Shown one piece after another: positions 1-15,910 of a stretch of 64,000 nucleotides of DNA. The stretch covers positions 21,435,930 through 21,499,929 of the forward strand of contig NC_087172.1 in NCBI RefSeq assembly GCF_035594125.1, read 5' to 3'. Both the position numbers and the translations under genes were made by a program. Under the pieces are notes generated by a model. It had not been told where the DNA came from and did not search any database. It saw nothing but the letters and a program-made list of their open reading frames with translations. This DNA is from Scylla paramamosain. Taxonomy: Eukaryota > Arthropoda > Malacostraca > Decapoda > Portunidae. Every line of letters begins with the position of its first letter. Positions within the stretch are counted from its first letter, which is position 1.

Positions 1-3000
1 ATTGTGATTTGAAACTCCATTTCCAGGAACATGTCTTGTGAGTGTATTTTGATGCGTATTAGGCACGAAAACAGTAAAATGCATGGAAAACACCTTGTAT
101 GGAAAAAGAAAAAAAAAACTACCAAAAACGTGTCTTTTGAGTGTTTTTAGCTACTTACATATCAAAACGCTAAACGGCATGCAAAAATAATATAGAGAAA
201 CACAATAAATAAAAAAAATGTATTTTCAATGTTTTTTTAGCTTGCTATGTACAGAATCACAAATATGTATTGAAAGTGCAGAACATCGGCAAACAAAACA
301 AAATTACGAGAGACGTGTATTTTAAGTGTTTTTGAGTTTCTTAGGTACCAAAACGCTAAAACGCATGAATCACACTGTATGTGGAGAAACAGAACATTAC
401 AAAAAATGAGTATTTTGAGTATTTTCACAATGTTATGCAACAAAACGCCAAAATTCATGCAAAGCAACCCGTACATTGGTATGTACGAAAACGCGAAAAT
501 TCATGCAAAGTATCTTATATTGAATAACAAAAGGACATTACGAGCTTCTCAGGTTCTAAAACGCAAAAATACTTCAATAGCTTTATATGTGGAGAAACAG
601 AACATTACCAAAAACGTGTATTTTAACTGTTTTTTTGCATTGTTAGATGCTAAATCGCCAAAATGCATGCAAAGCACCCTATATGGCGAAAATAAACGAA
701 ATTTCAAGATACATATTTTTGGAGTGTTTGTGAGAATGTTATGCACCATAATACTAAAATGCATGGAAATCACCTTGTATGAGAATACCAAATATTAAAA
801 AAAAAAAAAAAAAAATCTGTTCTATGAGTGTTTTTAGCTTCTTACGTATCAAAACACAAAAAACGCTTGCAAAACACATTTTATGGAGTAAGAATACCAT
901 TACCAAAAAGAAGTATTTTTAATATTTTTTAGCGTGTTACGTATAAAAACGACAAAATGCATGTTAAGAGCACTATTTCAGGTAATGAAAGAATATTGCT
1001 AGAAATAAGTATTATGAGTGAGTCTTAGGTAGGTCTTAGGTAGGTCTTAAATACCGAAACGCCAAAATATATGAAAAGCACCTGAAATGTGAATTGAAAT
1101 TTCATTTACATAAACATGTCTTTTGAGTGTCCTTTGAAGGCACGAGAACACTAAAAATCATCGAAAAAACTTAATATGGAAAAAAAACATTACCAAAATG
1201 TTTTTTTGAGTGTTTTTAGCTACTCACGTACCGAAACGCTAAAACACTTGCAAAACACCTTTTAAAGAGAAAAAAAATAACTTTAACAAAAACGTGCATT
1301 TTCAGTTTTTTTTTCACTTTGTTACGTACAAAACCTCAAATATGTATTGAAAGTACACTATATCTGGAAACAAAAGAACATTACGAAAGACGTGTATATT
1401 TTAGTATTTTTGAGCTTCTTAGGTACCAAAACTGATACGCACGAATAACACTATGAGAAGAAACAGAATAACAATACAAAAAATGTGTATTTTATGTGTT
1501 TTTCACATCGTTACATAACAAAACACCAAAATGCATGCAAAGCAACCTCTACGGTGAAATAAAACATTTCAGAAAACGTATATTATGAGTGTTTTTGTGC
1601 ATGTTTTACAATAAAACGCAAAAGAATTATCGAAAGCACCCGATATGGGAAAACTAAATAATATATAAAAAAAAATCCTTTTGAGTGTTTTTGGGCTAAA
1701 TAACTAACAATGCCCTAAAACATAGAGTAACATTATCAAAAACAGTTATTTTTGAGTGTTTTTTTTACTTGCTATTTACATAAACGATAAAATACATGGA
1801 AAGTACATTTTATCGGGAAACTAAAGAACATTACGAGAGACGTGAACTTTTAGTGTTTTTGGGCTTCTTAGATACCAAAACGGTGAAACTATATGGAAAA
1901 AACAGAATAACAATACAAAGAATGAAACATGGAAAAAATGGGAAAAACGAAAGAACATTAAGAAATATGTGTTTACGAGTGTTTTTTGAGTTTAGGTATC
2001 ATAAAGCCAAAAAGTGTTTTCCATATGTAAAAACAACTTTATCACCAAAAACGTGTAATTTAAGTATTTTTTTACACTGTTAAGTACCAAAACGCCAAAA
2101 TGCATGCAATGTACATATTGCAATACATACAATGTAATAGCACTATGGGAAAAAGAAACGACTTTAAGAGAAAAGTATGTTTTGAGTATTTTTGTGCTTG
2201 TTACACAAGAAACTCTAAAAAAAAGCTTGAAAAGCATCCTATATGGCAATACAAAACGATTCTTGATTTTTTTTCTTTGAGCTATATGCCAAAATTGTAA
2301 AAGGCATGCAAAACAACCTTTATGGAGACACAGAGTAACATTATCAAAAACAAGTATTTTCAGTGTTTTTGAGCTTGTAATTACATAAATACCAAAATCA
2401 ATGCAACGCAACCTATGGGGAGACAAAAAGACATTACGAGAAACGTATATTATGAATATTTTTGAGCTTCTCAATTACCAAATTCTAAAACGCATGAAGA
2501 GCTCTCTATATGGACAAAGAACAACACTACCATAAAACGTGTATTTTGAGTTTACTTCACATTGTTATATAGAATAAATCCAAAATGCCTGTAAAGCATA
2601 TGGGGAAAGGAAACGACATTTTAAGATACGTATTTGTTGAGTGATTATGGCACCAAAACGCCCTGAAAGCAATGAAAGTATCCTATATGGGAAAACAATA
2701 CATCATTACCAAATACTACTCTTTTCAGTGTTTTTAAGCTACTAAGTACCAAAAGGCTAAAACGCAGGCAAAACACCCTTCCTGGAGAAACAGTATAACT
2801 ATATCAAAAACGTGTATTTTCAGAGTTTTGAGCTTGTTACATATAAATATTCTCAAATGCATGGAAAGAACTCTATATGTGTAACGAAAATAATATTAAG
2901 AAAAACGTGTATTTTAAGAGCTTCTTAGGTACGAAAGTGTTAAAAGGCTTCAATAGCACTCAGTATGGTGAAACAAAATTTCATTACCAAAGACATGTAT

Positions 3001-5597
3001 TTTTGAGTGTTTTTCACAATGTTAGGTACCAAACGCAAAAATGCATGCAAAGACACCTATATCGGGAAACGAAACGACATTAACAGAAACGTGTCTTTTG
3101 AGAGTTTTTTCAGCGTGTTAAGCACGATAAATGTAAAAAAAAAAAAAAAAAGCATGGAAAAATAAAACAACATTAGCAAAAATGTGTTTTTGAGTGTTTT
3201 ATAAACCACTTAAGTACAAAAACACTAAAATGCATGCAAAACACGTTTTATAGAGAAACAACCCAAAACAAATATTTTGATTCTTTCACTTTGTTAGTTA
3301 CCAAAACGTCGAAAAGCATACAAAACAGCTTACATTGGTAAAGAAAACGAGATATCCAGAAACATTACTTTTGAGTTTTTATGACTGCGCTAAGAACCAA
3401 AAAGACTAAAAAGTATGGAAAACACCCTAAAGTAAAAACAAAACATCTTTAACAAAAACTTTTTAGTTTTTTGAGCTACTTACGAAAACGCTAAAACGTA
3501 TGTAAAACGTCCTTCATGGAAAAAGAGTATATTTCTATTAAAAACGTGTATTTGGAATGTATTTGAGCTTGTTAAGTAGAAAAAAAATGTCAAAAATGCG
3601 TGGAAAGTACTATATATGGGGAAAGGAGATATTATGAGAAACTTGCGTCAAGAGAGTTTTTGAGTTTCTCAGGTAACAAAACGCTAAAACGCAAGAATAC
3701 CACTCTATATGAAGAAACAGCAACACTACAAAAAAGGTATATTTTGAATGTATTTCACATTGCTAGGTACCAAAACGACAAAATGAATACAAAGCATCCC
3801 ATATGGAGAAGGAAAACGAGACTTACAGAAACGTGCCTTTCGAATGTTTAAGTGCATGCTAGACACCAAAACGATAAAAAGCATGGAAAGCATCCTATAT
3901 GGGAAAACAAAAGAACATTACCAAAAACGTCTCTTTCCAGTGTTTTAAGCAACTTACGTAAGAAAATGCTGAAAACTCATGTATCTCTGTATGGCAAACA
4001 AAATAAATACCAAAAACAAGTATTTCGAGTGTTTTTGAGCATGTTACAAAAAGGTCAAAATGCTTCAAACTATTTTAAATGTGGAAAAAAAAAAAATACA
4101 AGAAACATGTATTATGAGTGTTTTTGAGTTTTTTAGGTACCAAAATAATAAAATGCATGAATAGCACTGAATATGGAGAAACAAAAACATTATCAAAACG
4201 TTTATTTTACGAGTAATTCACATTTTTAGTGTCCAGTGAGTGTGTTTGAGCTTACCTATCAAGACGATAAAACGTATACAAAAACACTTTTTATGTAGAA
4301 ACAGAATAACATTATCATTTTTTTTTTTTGAGCTTGTTACGTAAACAAACGTCAAAATGCATGCAAAGTACCCTGTAAGGGGAAACGAAAAAAACGATAC
4401 CTGAAACGTATATTAGCAATGGTTTTGAGCTTCCCTGGTACCATAACGCTAAAACGCATAAATAGCACTTAATATGGAGAAACAGTACAACTTTAGCAAG
4501 AATATGTATTTTGAATGTATTTCACTTTGGTAGTACCAAAACGTCGAGATGATTAAAAACACCCTATATGGGGAAAGGAAATAACATTTCCAGAAACGTG
4601 TCTTTTTAGTATTCATGAGCGTACTAGGTAATGAAACGCTAAAAACATGGAAAGAACGCCATATGGGGTAAAAATATAAAAATTACCAAAATGCCAAAAT
4701 GCATGTAAAAATTCCCTATATAGAGTAATGAAAGAACATTACGTGGAACGTTTGTTGTTGGAGCTTTTGAGATTCTTATGTACCAAAAGGCTAAGACGCA
4801 TGAATTTCACCCGCTACAGAACATGTATAATATTTTTTTTCCTTTTTTTCCTATATTGTTCTGATATAGCTATTTTCTTTTGGCCTCCTATGAAAATGTA
4901 TTGTTTTCTCTCTGAGTAGAACATTATATATGGAGAAACATAACATTACTAAATACGTGTATTTTCATTTTATTTTATTTTATTTTATTTATTTATTTTT
5001 TTTTTGCATTATCGAAATGCACGCACTTCCCTAAAAACGAAAACAAAACGACATTACAAGAAATATACCTTTTAAATGTATTTGTGCATGTTAGACAATA
5101 GAACGCCAAATAAAAAAAAAATGGAGAGCAATATGATACAGAAAAACAAAACAACAATACCAAACAAGTGTCTGAGTTATTTTGAGCTACTTACGTACTA
5201 AATCGCTAAAACGCATGAAAAACACCCTTTATAGAGAAACAGAGTAGTATTACCAAGAACAAGGAATTTGAGTGCTTTTAAGCTTGTTACGTACAAAAAC
5301 GCAAAAATGCATGAAAATAACCTATATGGGGAAACAAAAAGACATTAAGATAAACGTGTATTATTAGTGTTTTTCAATTTCTTAAGCACCAAAGCCCTAA
5401 AATGCATGAACAGCTCTTTATATGGAGAAACAACATCACCAAAAATATGTATTTTGAGAGTATTTCACATCGTTAAGTACAAAAAAGCCAAAATGCACAA
5501 AGAGCCACGCATATGGGGAAAGGAAACGATATTTCAATAAATATGTCTATTAAGTGTTTATGAAAGTGTTGGCACCAAAACGCTGAAAAGCATTGGA

Positions 5598-5717
<120 letters not shown>

Positions 5718-8700
5718 TATATACAGAGTTTTTGAGCTTGTTACGGAGAAAACCACTATAATGCATGGAAAGTACTCGGAAACGAAAAGACCCTGAGAGA
5801 ATTATGTATTATGAGTGTTTTTAAGATTCTTAGGTACCAAAACGCTAAAACACATCAATAGGAAGATATATGGAGAAATATTATAACCTTATCAAAAAAC
5901 AAGTGATTTGAGTGTTTTTGACATTGTTTCATATAAAAACGTCAAAATGCATCCAAAGAACCCTGTATGGAGACATGAAAAGACATTACTAGGAACGTGT
6001 ATTATGAATGATTTTGATATTCTTAGGTACCAAAAAGCTAAAACGTATTAATAAAACTTTATATAGAGAAAAAGAACATTACGAAAAACGTGTATTTTGA
6101 ATGTATTTTACATTGTAAGGCGCCATAACACAAAATTGGATTGAGATATCGCTATTAGGAAAAAAAAAAGATATAATCCATAAACGTTTCTTTTGACTTG
6201 TAATAAGCGTGTTACACACTAAAACCCTAAAAAGTAAGGAAAGTACCTTATATGAAAAAAAGGAAACACGATTACAGAAAGCGTGTCTGAGTGTTTTTTT
6301 TATGTACCAAACCCTAAAACACATGCAAAGCACGCTTTTTACAAATACACAATAACATTATGAAAAACAAGTATTTTGAATTTTTTGAGCTTAGTACGTA
6401 AAAAAATGCCAAAATGCATAAAAGTACTCTATAATGAGAAATGAAAGGACTTTACGAGAAATGTATTATGATTGTTTTTGAGCTTCTTAAGTGCCAGAAC
6501 TCAAAAGGGCATGAATAACACTCTATAGGGAGGAGACATAAAACATTACCAAATTGTGTATTTTGAGTGTATTTCACATTATTAAGTACCAAAACATTAA
6601 AATGCACGAAAAGCACCCTATATGGGGAAAGGAAACAATATTTCGAGAAACGTGCATTGTGAGTGTATATGAGCGTGTTATCCACTAAAACTCCCCACCC
6701 CCCCAGAAAAAAAAATGGAAAGCACCATATATGAAAAAAAAAAAAAAACATTACAAAACTCATTTTAATCTACGTACGTACCAAAACGCCAAAACGCATG
6801 GAAAACACCTTTTATTTGGAGAAACGATAAAATTAATAATAATAAGTATTTTGAATGTTTTTTTTTCACGATCTTACGTAGAAAAACGCCTTAATGCTTG
6901 CAAACTTATCTATATAGGTAAACGAAAAGATATTTCGAGAAAAATAGTATTATGAGAGTTTTCCATATTCTTAGGTACCAAAACCCTAAAACACATGAAT
7001 ATCTATATGGAGAAAGGAACGAGTTCTTTAGAAACTTGTTTTTTAAGTGTTCATGAGCGTGCTAGCCACGAAAAAGCTAAAAAGCTTGGAAAGCATTCTT
7101 TACTTGAAAACGAAACATTACCAAAAATGTCACGTTTCATTGTTTTTGAGCTACTTATGTACCAAAACGGTATAACGCATGCAAAACATATTTTATGGAG
7201 GAACAGAATAACACTATCAAAAACAAGTATTGTGAGTGTTTTAAAGTTTGTTAACTAGTAAAACGCCAAAAATGCATGCAAAATTCCCTATTATTAGAGT
7301 TTTAGAGTATTAGAGTATTAGAGTTTTTGAGTTTATTAGGTACCAAAACACTAAAACGTATGAATAACACTATATATGGAATATTTTGAGAGTATTCCAC
7401 ATTGTTAGGTACCAATTCGCAAAAACGCAAGCAAAGCACCCAGTATATGGAAAGAAAACGAGATTCCAATAACACGTCTTTTGAGTGTTTTTGGGAGTAC
7501 TAGGCACTAAAACGCTTATGAGCATGGAAAGAACCCTATGTGGGAAAACAAAACATTTCCAAAAACGATTCTTCTTAGTGTTTCTCAGCTGAAAACATAA
7601 CTTTACCCAAAATATATATATATTGAGTTTTTTTTCTTCTTTTTTTTTAGCTTATTAGGTAAAAAACAGCAAAATGCATTCAAAATGGTGAAACAAAACA
7701 TAATTAACAGACGCGTGTATTTTGAGTAGGTAACGAAACGTTAAAACGAGGGAATAGCATTCTATATGAAGAAACTGAACAACATTCCAGAAAATGAGTT
7801 TTGCGTGTTTTTCACATTGTTAGGTACCAAAATGCCAAAATGTATGCAAAACACTTTTTATTGAGAAATGAATCGACATTACTTGAAACTTGCCTTTTCA
7901 GTGTTTCTCAGCAGTTTATGCACAAAAAGCTAAAATGAATGGAAAGCAATCTATACTGGAATGCAAAACAAAATTCCAAAAAACTTGTCTTTTGAGTATT
8001 TTTTTTTTTTTATCTTGTTATGTACCATAATGCTAAAGTACACGCAAAATACCCTTTATGGAAAAACAGAAACAGTATAAAAGAAAAAAAAAAAAAAACA
8101 TGTATATTCAGTGTTTTTGAGCTTCTTACGTACAAAAATGTCAAAATGCAAGTCACATATATTGGAAAACAAACGGTATTACAAGTAACGTGTATTAAAA
8201 GTGTTTCTGAACTACGTAGGTACCAAAACGATAAAACGTGTGAATATCACTTTATATGGAGAAACAAAAAAAAAAAAAAACATTGCCAAGAACGTCTCTT
8301 TTGGAATATTTTTTCTTTGTTATTTATCAAAACGCCAAACATGCATGCAAAGCACCCTATATGGAGAAACGAAAGGACACTACGAGAAACATGATTTGTG
8401 AGTTTTTTTTAAGGTTCTTAAGTACCAAAACTCAAAAATGCGTCAATAGCACTCTATATGGAGGAACAAAACATTACCAAAAACGTTTGTTTTTAATGTT
8501 TTTCACATTCCTAGTTACCAAAGCACCAAAACGCATGCAAAGCACTCTATTTGGAAAAAGAAACCACATTATCAGAAACATGTCTTTTAATTTTAGAGAG
8601 TAACAGAATATAGTTACAAAAAAAAATTGTATTTTGACTGTTTTTCATATTAATAGGTACCAAAACAACAAAAATGCGCTCAAAGCATTCTTTATATGGA

Positions 8701-9498
8701 AACGAAATGGCATTACCAGAAACGTGTCTTTCGAGTTTTTTATTGTGTTAGCCACCATAACGCTAAAAAGCATGGAAAGCATTAATAAAACATTAGCAGA
8801 AACGTGTCTTTTGTGAGTTTTTAAGCTTCTCCCATACCAAAACGCTCAAACGCAGGCAAAACACCTTTCACGAAAAAAAAAAAAACGGAATATTACCAAA
8901 TTCGTGGATTTTTAGTGTTTTTGAACCTCTTACGTAGAAAAACGCCAAAATTCAACCAAAGAACACGATATAGAAAGCAAACAAATATTATAAGAAATTT
9001 GCATTATAAGGGTTTCTTAGCTTCTCAGGTGCAAACGCTAAAACAGGTGTATATCACTTAAAAGAGAGTAGCAGAACAATATTACCAAAAACGACTTTTT
9101 TCATATATAGTGTTAGGTACCGAAACGCCAAAATGCCTGCAAAATACGTTATACGGGGAAACAAAAGTACATTATGAGAAATGTGTATTATGAATGCTTT
9201 TGAGCTTTTTAGGTACCAAAACTCTAAAGCGCATGAATAGAATTTTATAAGGAAAAACAATAATATTACCAAAAAATGAGTGTATTGATTGTTTGTCTTA
9301 GGTATTAAAACACCTAAATGCATTCAAAGGGGCTTTATACGTGAAAAGGAAATGACTTTACTAGAAAAGTGCTTTCTTTCAAATTTTTTCAGCGTTTTAG
9401 GAAGCAAAATGTAAAAACGCATTGAAATAACCATTATTTGGAATGAAAACCACTCAGTGCTTCTGAGCTTCTTACGTACCAAAACGCTAAAACGTATC

Positions 9499-9618
9499 CA
9501 AACATACTTTTATGGAGAAAAAGAATAATGAATGAAAGGTGAAAATAACTTATTTTACCAAACATACTTTTATGGAGAAAAAGAATAATGAATGAAAGGT
9601 GAAAATAACTTATTTTAC
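9499..9618. repeat. Exact 60 bp tandem duplication inside the satellite
   Basis: The 60 bp at 9,499-9,558 are repeated directly at 9,559-9,618 with no difference that I can see. The period is 60, not the satellite monomer length, so this is a separate and recent slippage or duplication event. Confidence 0.93.
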
Positions 9619-9818
9619 CAGAAAATTGTATGATTTTTTTGTTTTAATTCTTGTGTACCAAAACGCTAAAACGCGTAAAACACACTCTATATGGAGAAAC
9701 AGAACTAAAAAAAAAAACGCGTTCATAGGTACCAAAAGTTTTTAAGTATCAAAATGCCAAAATGCATGGAAATCAATTTATATGGTGAAACTAAACGAAT
9801 ATAACAGTAATCTGCCTT

Positions 9819-9822
<4 letters not shown>

Positions 9823-9877
<55 letters not shown>

Positions 9878-9900
9878 TGTGTGTGTGTGTGTGTGTGTGT
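9823..9900. repeat. (GT)n microsatellite
   Basis: A GT dinucleotide run with one TCT interruption lies within a satellite monomer. Confidence 0.97.
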
Positions 9901-12589
9901 TTTCAGCGTTATGACAATTAAAACGCTAAAATGCTTAGAATGCACTCTTTATTGGAATACAAAACAGTGTTATCAAAAGTGTGTTTTTTTTTGTGTGTGT
10001 TTTTTTTTGGGGGGGGTTTCCACTAACAAAAACGCTAAAATACATGCAAAATACCCTTTACGCAGAAACAAAATAACATTACCAAATATGTGTATTTTGA
10101 GTAATTTCAAGCTTGTTAGAAAGAAAAACGGCAAAATACATGCAAAATACCTGATATGGTGAAACAAAACATAATTACCGGAAGCGAGTATTATGAGTAT
10201 TGTTGACTATATGTAACAAAACACTAAAACGCGTGAATAGCACTCTATATGTTGAAACAGAACATTATCAAAAACGTGTTTCCAGTGTTTTTTTCACTCC
10301 AAAAAAGCAAAAGAAGGAAACGAAATGACATTACCAGAAACTTGCCTTTTCACTGTTTTCATCGTTTTAGGCACCAAAACGGTGAAAAGCCCGGGAATTA
10401 CCCTTTATAGCAATAGAAAGCATTACCATTTTTTTAAGTGTTTAAACGTGTTTTTAGAGTGTCTTTAAGCTTATTCATTGTCAAAACGTTAAAACGTATG
10501 CCAAACACCTTTTTATGAACAAGAAGAATAATATATGGTGAAACAAAACGACATTACCAAAAATGTGTATTTTGAGAGTTTTCACATAATTAAGTACCAA
10601 GACATCAAAATGCAATCAAATCACTCTATGTGTGGAAACGCAACGTCATTGCCAGATACGTATCTTTTATTGCTTTTGAGCGTTTTACGCACAAAAAGGC
10701 TAAAATGCATTAAATGCATTGAAATATAAAACAACATTAACAAAAAGGAGTGTTTTGCGTGTTTTGGAACATCTTACGTATCAAAACCATAGAACGCACA
10801 CAAAACACACATTATAGAGAAACAATATAGCATAAAAAAAAGTGTACTATGAGTGTTTTTGGGCTTAAGTACAAAAACAACAAAATACAGGCAAAGTACC
10901 CTATATAATGCAACAAAACGAAGCATATATTATGAATATATAATTATATTATGAATATTATTGATCTCCTTAATTAACAAAACGCTAAAACGCGTGAATA
11001 GCACTCTATATACAGAAACAAAGCATCATTACCAAAGACGTGTGTTTTGAATGTTATTCACATTGTTACGTAGGAAAACGCCAGAATTTATGCAAAATGC
11101 CCTGTATAGAATAACGAAAAGACATTACAAGAAACGTTTATTATAAGTGTTTTATAGCTTATAGATAACAAAATGTAAAAGACGCTTTAATAGCACTCTG
11201 TATAGAGAAACAGAACATTACCATAAAAGTGTATATTAAGTGTTTTTTTTTTCTTAATTGTTAGGTACCCAACTGCCGAAATTGGGTAAAATAAACGATA
11301 TTTCCAAAAACTTGTGATTTGAATGTTTATGAGCATCTTAGGCATCAAAACACAATATGATAATACCAAACAACATCAAGAAAAAAAAAACGTGACTTTG
11401 AGTGCTTTTGACTTTCTTATGTACCAAAACGGTAAAACGCATCCAAAACACCCTTTATGGAGCAAGAATATAAAATTACCGAAAAGGAAGTATTTTGAGT
11501 TTTTATTCTTGTTACATACAAAAAATGCCAAAATTCATGGAAAATACCCTATATACAGTAGCGAAAAAATATTACTGAAAATGTGTATTAAGAGTACTTT
11601 TCAACTTCTTAGAGAGCAAAGCGGTAAGACAATGAATGGCACTCTATATGGAGAAACATATTAAGGTGGTCAAAAAATGTGTATTTCTAGTGTTATCACA
11701 ATGTTAGGAATCAAAACGACAAAATGCATGCAAACACTCTATGGTAAAATAAAAACCACATATCCAGAAAGATCTCTTTTGAGTATCTTTTGGAGCGTTT
11801 ATTTTGAAACGAAACGACATTTCCAGAAACATGTCTTTTGAGTGTTCATGGTCGTGTTAGGCACCAAAACGCTAAAAAGCATGGAAAATACCCTATGAAA
11901 GGAAAAAAAAAAGTCTTATTTTTTTTTTTACTATTTACATGCCAAAACGCATGCAAAACACCCTTTATAAGCAAAATAATTTTTCCTCAAACGTATATTT
12001 TGAGTATTTATTTTTTTTAGCTTTATACGTTGAAAGCACCAAAATGTATGGAAAGTATATGGAGAAACAAAAGAACATTACGACAGACGAATTTTGAGTG
12101 CTTTAGAGCTTCTTGGATAGAGAAACGATAAAACGCATGAATATCACTCAATATGGAGAAACAGAACATGTGTGCTTTGAGTGTTTTTCACAGAACAGCA
12201 AATTGCAAGCAAAGAACTCTATGGTGAAACGAAACGACATTTCCAGAAATATATCTTTCGAGTGTTTATTGGCGTGTTAGCCACTAAAATGTTGAAAATC
12301 ATTGAAATTAACCTCCATGGGAAAACATTACCAAAAACGTCTCTTTTCATTGGTTTTAAACTAGTTACGTACCAAAACGCTTAAACGCATGCAAAGCACC
12401 CTTAATGGAAAAACAGAATAACATTATCTTATAATTTTTTTTTCTAAGATGTGCAAAATCACCAAAATGCATGTAAGGTACGCAATATGGGAAAACAAAA
12501 AGAAATTACGAGAAACGTGTATTAACAGTGTTTTTAAGCTTCATAGGTACCAAAACGCGAAAAAGCCATAATACGTTTTTGCATCGAGG

Positions 12590-13262
12590 AAAAAAAATTT
12601 CGAAAAAACGTATATATTTTTTTTCTTATTTTAGTTACCAAAACACCAAAATGCATGCAGATATAGGAAAATGAATTGACATTACAAGAAATGTATCTTT
12701 TAAGTGTTTTTGTGTATGTTAGGCAACAAAACGCTAAAAAAAGAAAAAAAAAACATGGAGACCACACTATATAAGAAAAATAAAACCTTATCAAAAACGT
12801 GTGTTTTGAGCATTTTCGAGCTACTTGCGTACCAAAACGCTAAAACGCATGCTAAACACTATTTTATAGAGAAATTACCAAAAAAAAGTACTTTGAGTGT
12901 TTTTGATCTTGTTACGCAGAACCCGAAAATGATTGGAAAGTACCTTATTGGGAAAAGAAGGGAGATTACGAGAAACGTGTATCATGCGAGATTTAAGCTT
13001 CATATGTACAAAATCTCGAAAATGCATGAACAGCACTCTATATGGAGAAAAAAAAAAAAAAAAACAGAATTACCATAAACGTGTATTTTGAGTCTATTTT
13101 ACATTCCTCTGTCCGAAAAACATCAAAATGCAAGCAAAGCAGAGCAAACGATATTTCCTCAAACATGTTTTTTTTTTTTTTTTTTATGAGCGTGTTAGCA
13201 TAAAGCTAGAAAAAAAAAATGGAAATCACCTTATATGGGAAAACGAAACAGCATGACATAAT
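12590..13262 (+). repeat. Left arm of a 0.66 kb inverted repeat, ending at the first satellite orientation switch
   Basis: This stretch matches the reverse complement of 15,258-15,910 closely, including private details. Both carry the same odd A-run before the gcatgg box, the same rare junction tatttcctcaaacatg, and the same truncated E monomer. At about 13,262 the satellite changes from A-rich on + to A-rich on -. Confidence 0.88.
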
Positions 13263-13627
13263 GTTTTGTTTTCTTTTAGAGTGCTTTTCTTGTCTTTTTT
13301 TTTTTTTATCATTTTGGTGCCAAGCACGTTCACAAGCAATCAAAATAAACGTTTCTGAAAATCTAATATCCTTTCCCAATATAGGGTGCTTTGCATACAT
13401 TTTGGCGTTTTGGTACCTAACAATCTGAAATACATTGAAAATTCACGTTTTTGGTAACGTTGTTCTGTTTCATCATATAGATGAAACGCGTTTTCACGTT
13501 TTGGTACCTAAGAAGCTTAAAATTTATCATAATACACATTCCTCGTAATGTTTTCTTTCCTCATATACGATACGTTCCATGCATTTCTGCGTTTTTGTAC
13601 GTAACAAACTGAAATACACTCAAGTAC

Positions 13628-13743
<116 letters not shown>

Positions 13744-15257
13744 CTATTTTTCCATAAAGAGAATTTAGCAAGCTTTTTTTTTTTCGTTTTGGTACGTAAG
13801 CTGCTAAAGAACATTTAAAATAAACGTTTTAATGTTTTTTGTATTCCCATTTAGGTCGATTTCCATGCTTTTTAGTGTTTTGGTGCACAGTATGATCATA
13901 AACACTGAAAATACATGTTTATGAAAATTTCTTTTCCTTTCTACATATAGTGTGCTTTGCAAGGATTTTCCCGTTTGGTATATCAGAATGCGAAATTTTC
14001 CGTTTCCGTGCCTAAATAATTAAAAAATAAATAGTGCCTAAATAGTTATTATAAATACACGTTTCTCGTCAAGGCATTTCATTTTTCTATAATTTATATG
14101 CATATAAGGATTTTTGTACGTAAGAAATAAAAAACACTCAAAATTCTTGTTTTTTTTTTTTTTTGGCATTGTTTTTCTGTTCCTATATAAAGTATGTTTT
14201 GCTTGCGTTTTTAGCGTTTTGGTACGTAAGAAGTTGTGAAACACTAAAATTACATTTTTTTTTTTTGTAATATTTTGTCTTTCTATACAAGGTAAATTTC
14301 AAGTTTTCTTTTTTTTGCCTCACTCAAAAACAATGAAGAAAAGCATTAATTTTTTTGGTAATGTCATTCTGTTTCCCCATATAAGAGTCTTTACAATTAT
14401 TTTGCGCTTTAGTACCTAACAATGTGAAAACTAGTGAAAACACACGTTTTTCGTAATGTTGCTTTGTATCTCCATGTAGTGTGCTATTCATGCGTTAAAG
14501 CGTTTGGGTAATCAAGAACCTCAAGAACTCTTATAATACACGTTTCTCTTTATGACTTGTCTTCATATTGTGCATTTTCCATGCATTTTGGCGTTTTATT
14601 TTATTTTTATTTTTTACGTAAAGGACTCAAAAATATTCAAAATACATTTTTTTGGGGGTGTTTTACAAGCATTTTAGTGTTTTGGTGTGTAAGTAGCTCA
14701 AAGCACTCAAAATGACAAGTTTTTGGTAATGTTTCCTTTTCCAATATAGAATGCTTCCTATGATTTTTCAACGTTTTCTGCCTAACATAATCATAAACTC
14801 TCAAAAGACGTTTCTGCAAGTCAAAAAAAAATAAAAATAAAAGCTCCAAAACTAGGTTCCGGTTAATGTCGTTTATTTTCCCCTTAATAGGAGGCTTTGC
14901 ATGCGTTATAGCGTTTTGGTACCTAACTGTGAAAAAAAGAACTCAAAATACACGTTTTTCGTAATGTTGTTCTGTTACTCTATATATAGTGGTATTTATG
15001 CGTTTAAGCGTTTTGGTATCTAAGAAGCTCAAAAATTTTCATAATAAACGTTTCTCGGATTGTGTTTTGTTTACCTATATGGAGTACTTAGCATACATTT
15101 TGGTGTTTTTGTACGTAACAAGCTCAAAAACACTCAAAATATATATTTTTTTATATAATTTAATTCTGTTTCTCCATAAAGGGTGATTTTCCGTGTGTTT
15201 TAGCGTTTTGGTACGTATGTAGCTAAAAACAATGAAAAAAAAAACGTTTCTTTTCAT

Positions 15258-15910
15258 GCTGTTTCGTTTTCCCATATAAGGTGATTTCCATTTTTTTTCT
15301 AGCTTTATGCTCACACGCTCATAAAAAAAAGATAAATAAATAAAAAAAAAACATGTTTGAGGAAATATCGTTTGCTCTGCTTTGCTTGCATTTTGATGTT
15401 TTTCGGACAGAGGAATGTAAAATACACTCAAAATACACGTTTATGGTAATTCTGTTCTTTTTTCTCCATATAGAGTGATGTTCATGCATTTTCGAGATTT
15501 TGTACATATTAAGCTTAAATCTCGCATAATATACGTTTCTCGTAATCTCCCTTCTTTTTCCAATAAGGTACTTTCCAATCATTTTCGGGTTCTGCATAAC
15601 AAGATCAAAAACACTCAAAGTACTTTTTTTGGTAATATTACTCTATTTCTCTATAAAATAGTGTTTAGCATGCGTTTTAGCGTTTTGGTACGCAAGTAGC
15701 TCGAAAATGCTCAAAACACGTTTTTGATAAGGTTTTATTTTTCTTATATAGTGTGGTCTCCATGTTTTTTTTTTTTTTAGCGTTTTGTTGCCTAACATAC
15801 ACAAAACACTTAAAAGATACCTTTCTTGTAATGTCAATTCATTTTCCTATATCTGCATGCATTTTGGTGTTTTGGTAACTAAAATAAGAAAAAAAAAAAT
15901 ATACGATTTT
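15258..15910 (-). repeat. Right arm of the 0.66 kb inverted repeat
   Basis: This is the reverse complement of 12,590-13,262, with scattered substitutions and small A-run length differences. About 2 kb of reversed satellite separates the arms. Confidence 0.88.

Noticed and set aside
1010..1060. TTAGG-like telomere repeat (cttaggtaggtcttaggtagg)
   Set aside because: It is a local triplication of the satellite start box taggta, not tandem TTAGG.
10919..10965. AT-rich palindromic patch (attatgaatatataattat)
   Set aside because: It is a short local duplication of attatgaatat in a satellite monomer, too small and AT-rich to carry meaning.
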